Source: Legionellaceae bacterium (GTDB lineage: Bacteria; Pseudomonadota; Gammaproteobacteria; Legionellales; Legionellaceae). Taken from it: a DNA stretch of 9,571 nt. A program made the position numbers and the translations under genes. Below are positions 6,510 through 9,571 of the stretch, one piece after another (the stretch's first letter is position 1; each line of letters opens with the position of its first letter). Under the pieces are notes generated by a model. That model saw nothing but the letters and a program-made list of their open reading frames with translations. It made no database searches and had not been told where the DNA came from. The stretch lies in NCBI GenBank assembly GCA_023266075.1, contig JAHFRX010000055.1, forward strand, positions 1-9,571, given 5' to 3'.

Positions 6510-8182
6510 AGCCAAATTTTTGGTTCAGCATTCTCTTTATTCTTATTTCGAGCACAAGCTTCGCCAAATCATTGTCTCCTTTTGAAATCAAGGGTCTACG
6601 AGGAGAGACACTCATTAACGTCAAACAGCGACTAACAGATACACTCAAGGTTAATCCGTCACCATCGGACGATATACTCCAAAATGAAATTCGAGAAGCA
6701 CTCTACCCCTATGGTTATTTTCAATCAAAAATTCAACTTGATGCACTCACACCACATCAATATTTGATAAAAATCGAACCCGGACCATTACTCACCATCG
6801 CCGCCGTTCACATTGTAATAAAAGGACAAGGTGCACGTGATACCAAACTTTTACAAGCAAAAGAACATTTTACACTTCATCCGGGTATGCCTTTTAAAAC
6901 ACTGACGTATGAATCTGCAAAAGTCGCGCTCCTCACCGTGGCCGAACAACAAGGATATCTTCATGCAAGTTATGAAAACGCAGAAGTCCGTATCGATATT
7001 GAGCACAATACGGCCTCAATTGCATTGTTACTCAATACCGCCCAGCGTTATTTTTTTGGTCCTGTTGCATTCAAACAACAACCTTATCTTTCAGATGATT
7101 TTTTGGCGCGTTTTATTTCATTTAAATCAGATACGCCCTATGCGAGCGAACAAGTACAAGAACTCACAACCAATCTTTCAAAAAGTGGTTATTTTGAATC
7201 TGTAGAAATCACACAACATGAAATAAACAATCAAATTCCTTTAGCGGTTCAACTGAAACCTGTTGACAGAACTCACTACACGTTAGGACTTGGATATGGC
7301 ACAGATACAGGTCCTCGTGGACGTGCTGGCTTACATATTACACCCGTCAACACACATGGACATCTCTTCAATGCGGTTGCACAAGGATCGATTTCGCAGA
7401 ATGCCTTTCAAATGCAATATCTCATGCCAGGACAAGATCCCGTTCATGAGCATGTGAGTTTAAATGGTGGATTTACGAATCTAAATTATACCAGCGGCTC
7501 CAGTAATGGGATCTTAGCGTCCATTGCTGATTTGTACGAATATCAAAAATTTCAAAGTGCGTTATCGCTCAATGGATTACATGAGCGATATACTTACACC
7601 GGGCAAAATAGAAATGAAGAAAATCTTTTTTTTCCAAAAGCGCTCCTGACGCTACGCCATATTTCAGATGCGCTCTTTTCCCCTGCCGGATATAACTTAA
7701 GCTTCAGCGCTTATGCAAGTACCAAAGCCATTCTTTCAAGTGCCAATATGGCGCTCGCTTCTCTTGATGCAAAAGCTGCTTATACGTTTGAAGAAACACA
7801 CACACGAATCTATGCACACGGCATACAAGGTATCTTAAGTATCAACGATATCTATCAGTTGCCATTATCACTCGCGCAACTTTTAGGAGGCGCTGAAAAC
7901 ATGAAAGCGTATAGCTTTAACTCGATTGGCCCTGGAAAAGTATTGACTTACGGTGGTCTTGAGTTACAACAAGAAACCTTTCAAAATTGGTACCTCGTCG
8001 GCTTTTACGATGCGGGTCGTGTCTATCAACCAACAATAACACCGTTTCAATATGATGTTGGTGTAGGATTAATGTGGCGCTCTCCTGTTGGACCCATTAA
8101 AGTCGTACTTGCACAACCCACACGCTCTTCTTTTGATGGGCGTGGCTTGAGAGTCGTCATTAACATGGGGCCAGATTTATGA
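6506..8182 (+). CDS. tamA: Translocation and assembly module protein TamA
   Basis: TamA is the outer-membrane Omp85-family barrel that works with TamB in outer-membrane protein assembly and phospholipid movement between the membranes. The 558 residues compare with 577 in E. coli. A signal peptide covers residues 1-20, with likely cleavage after SFA. Three POTRA domains follow, at about 24-92, 97-175 and 180-251; the third has the typical FFGPVAF and LSKSGYFESVEI. The rest is a 16-strand-type barrel starting at HYTLGLGYGTDTGPRG. It ends in GLRVVINMGPDL, matching the TamA GPEL-type terminus. The loop that normally reads VRGY/VRGF is MKAY (466-469) before SFNSIGPG. Start and stop overlap mutS and tamB as ATGA, and no strong ribosome site precedes the ATG, so translation is probably coupled to mutS. 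Confidence 0.93.
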   Translation: MKPNFWFSILFILISSTSFAKSLSPFEIKGLRGETLINVKQRLTDTLKVNPSPSDDILQNEIREALYPYGYFQSKIQLDALTPHQYLIKIEPGPLLTIAAVHIVIKGQGARDTKLLQAKEHFTLHPGMPFKTLTYESAKVALLTVAEQQGYLHASYENAEVRIDIEHNTASIALLLNTAQRYFFGPVAFKQQPYLSDDFLARFISFKSDTPYASEQVQELTTNLSKSGYFESVEITQHEINNQIPLAVQLKPVDRTHYTLGLGYGTDTGPRGRAGLHITPVNTHGHLFNAVAQGSISQNAFQMQYLMPGQDPVHEHVSLNGGFTNLNYTSGSSNGILASIADLYEYQKFQSALSLNGLHERYTYTGQNRNEENLFFPKALLTLRHISDALFSPAGYNLSFSAYASTKAILSSANMALASLDAKAAYTFEETHTRIYAHGIQGILSINDIYQLPLSLAQLLGGAENMKAYSFNSIGPGKVLTYGGLELQQETFQNWYLVGFYDAGRVYQPTITPFQYDVGVGLMWRSPVGPIKVVLAQPTRSSFDGRGLRVVINMGPDL

Positions 8183-9571
8183 GTATTTTCTTCTCAACAT
8201 TACAACGTATCGTCACAAGTTTACTTTTACTTTTTTGCTTATTTGCTTATTTAGTGGGGACAACATCAGGATTACACATCCTTTATTGGTTGGTCAAACC
8301 TTACTTACCTAAAACACTTGTCCTTCAAGGACTCAGTGGCCGTTTATGGGACAATATTTACTTACAAGCGTTAGACTATCAAGATAAAACATACCACTTA
8401 AAACTACGTGATGCACAATTTTCTTGGCAAGCGTTGTCACTACTCACCGCTCATGACTTAGATGCAAATTTTTCTTGGCAACAATTTAATGTCAAACCTA
8501 TTGACAAAACGCCCATCATACAAACACAAGGAGAATGGCATCTCAAAGGTTCAAATACCACGCTTGACGCACGAATTTCCAGAGACACATTACATACAAC
8601 GCTCCATCTGAAAGGTCAATTTACATCGCAAGGATTACAAACAACAGGGCAATGGATAGTCAACGAGCACTTAAGAAGCACCATTCTATTCAATTTACCA
8701 AAATTCAAGCTTACAGGCCCTTATGCAACGCAACCCATTGAAAGTCAAATCGCATTTGAGTCTCTCGATTTAAGTGCTTTTTCTCCACCTGAAATAAAAC
8801 TCGCAGGTCACATCAATTTACAACTTTTCATCAACGGCATCTTAAATCAGCCTCAATATACAGGAAAACTCAAACTTCAGCAGGGCGCTCTCGAATACCC
8901 GGCATGGGATCTTCATCTATCATCATTTGATGCAAATTTAACGAGTCAAAATAATCAATGGCAAATGCAAGCCCATCTCTACCCACTCCAAAACTCTCAG
9001 GCGATACTTATTCAGGGTAAAGGGCAAGACACCGTTGGACAATGGGTGATTCAAGGCGAGCACATTGAAAGTGTTAATACGCCTCATTTACATCTATGGC
9101 TCTCTCCACAACTCAAATTAACCATGAAAGAAGGACTTTTTACACTCACAGGGCATCTTTTGATTCCAGAAGCACAAATTATGCCAATGACCTTCAGTAA
9201 TACAGTACATCTCACCAGTGACGCAACGTTCACGCATCAATCTAGCAACAAGCCACATTTACCGATGAACATCAATGTGATCCTTGAAATGGGACAAAAA
9301 GTAACACTACAGCTCCAAGAAATTAAAGGCCTTTTAACAGGAAAACTCACTTTACTAGAAACACCACAAAGCGCTCTTGCGGCACAGGGCGAGCTTTTAT
9401 TACAAGATGGTCACTACCAAGCGCACGGACAAAATTTTCAATTGAAAGAAAGTCGTGTTATTTTCTCAGGAGAAACAATTGACAATCCACGCCTTCACGT
9501 CCTGGCAATACGTTCTCTTCATCAAACCAAACAAACAGCCGCTGCAATGAGCCATCTTTTTAATTTTCAAT
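8179..9571 (+). CDS. tamB: TamB, translocation and assembly module inner-membrane subunit (3' end outside window)
   Basis: TamB is an inner-membrane-anchored periplasmic beta-groove protein that pairs with TamA and is implicated in phospholipid transport to the outer membrane. The frame is open for 464 codons to the window edge. An N-terminal signal-anchor (about 11-35) is followed by a TamB-like start, LVLQGLSGRLWDNIYLQ (47-63). The middle consists of alternating beta-strand patterns without cysteines or catalytic motifs. The conserved C-terminal TamB (DUF490) domain is already recognisable from about residue 315: LLIPEAQIMP, then GHYQAHGQ (411-418), FSGETIDNPRL (D435-N436-P437) and LAIRS. 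In E. coli TamB (1,259 residues) these motifs lie near the C-terminus, so this protein seems roughly half the usual length. ATG 8179 overlaps the tamA stop as ATGA, with GGGG eight bases upstream as a weak ribosome site. Confidence 0.88.
   Translation, partial: MSIFFSTLQRIVTSLLLLFCLFAYLVGTTSGLHILYWLVKPYLPKTLVLQGLSGRLWDNIYLQALDYQDKTYHLKLRDAQFSWQALSLLTAHDLDANFSWQQFNVKPIDKTPIIQTQGEWHLKGSNTTLDARISRDTLHTTLHLKGQFTSQGLQTTGQWIVNEHLRSTILFNLPKFKLTGPYATQPIESQIAFESLDLSAFSPPEIKLAGHINLQLFINGILNQPQYTGKLKLQQGALEYPAWDLHLSSFDANLTSQNNQWQMQAHLYPLQNSQAILIQGKGQDTVGQWVIQGEHIESVNTPHLHLWLSPQLKLTMKEGLFTLTGHLLIPEAQIMPMTFSNTVHLTSDATFTHQSSNKPHLPMNINVILEMGQKVTLQLQEIKGLLTGKLTLLETPQSALAAQGELLLQDGHYQAHGQNFQLKESRVIFSGETIDNPRLHVLAIRSLHQTKQTAAAMSHLFNFQ

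Noticed and set aside
6909..7205. 98-residue plus-strand open frame inside tamA
   Set aside because: It is out of frame with the POTRA-coding sequence, which aligns well with TamA. The alternative product looks like low-complexity frame-shifted translation.
1..9571. Mobile element, CRISPR, toxin-antitoxin or novel defence system
   Set aside because: There are no transposase or integrase motifs, no direct repeats with spacers, no tRNA-associated attachment site and no paired small toxin genes. The nucleotidyltransferase has no HEPN-like partner beside it, and the neighbours are housekeeping genes.

Overview
The window looks like ordinary chromosome from a low-GC (about 40% by eye) gammaproteobacterium. 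ArgRS, BolA, MutS and TamA all align most readily with E. coli-type proteins. The tamA-tamB pair also argues for a diderm proteobacterium. The AT-rich composition and the divergence of TamA, TamB and the small membrane protein would fit a Legionella/Coxiella-like lineage, but that placement is a guess from overall impression, not a demonstrated assignment.

Layout: (i) 1-150 is the 3' end of an unrecognised reading frame, followed by an AT-rich hairpin with a T-run. (ii) 219-560 encodes a 113-residue, four-helix membrane protein built from two copies of a two-helix unit. (iii) 590-2341 is argS, with a strong extended -10 promoter in the last codons of the preceding gene. (iv) bolA lies on the minus strand at 2389-2694, convergent with argS. 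(v) A 390-residue NTP_transf_5-type nucleotidyltransferase is divergent from bolA, separated by a 66-bp intergenic region holding a promoter-like sequence and a short palindrome. (vi) mutS (3993-6509), tamA (6506-8182) and tamB (8179 to beyond the window) follow with ATGA overlaps at both junctions, so the three should be co-transcribed and translationally coupled.

Functionally this is housekeeping: arginyl-tRNA charging, Fe-S/stress-linked BolA, mismatch repair, and the TamAB outer-membrane/periplasm-bridging machinery. The accessory-looking items are the small duplicated membrane protein and the solitary nucleotidyltransferase.

I see no transposase, CRISPR array, RNA gene, phage gene or toxin-antitoxin pair, and no convincing undescribed multi-gene system. 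The points most worth a second look are a TamB that appears to be about half the usual length, a TamA whose conserved VRGY-type loop motif reads MKAY, a MutS without a recognisable beta-clamp motif, the mutS-tamAB coupling, and the internal duplication in the small membrane protein. All intergenic stretches are under 70 bases, so no gene-free region exceeds 300 bases.
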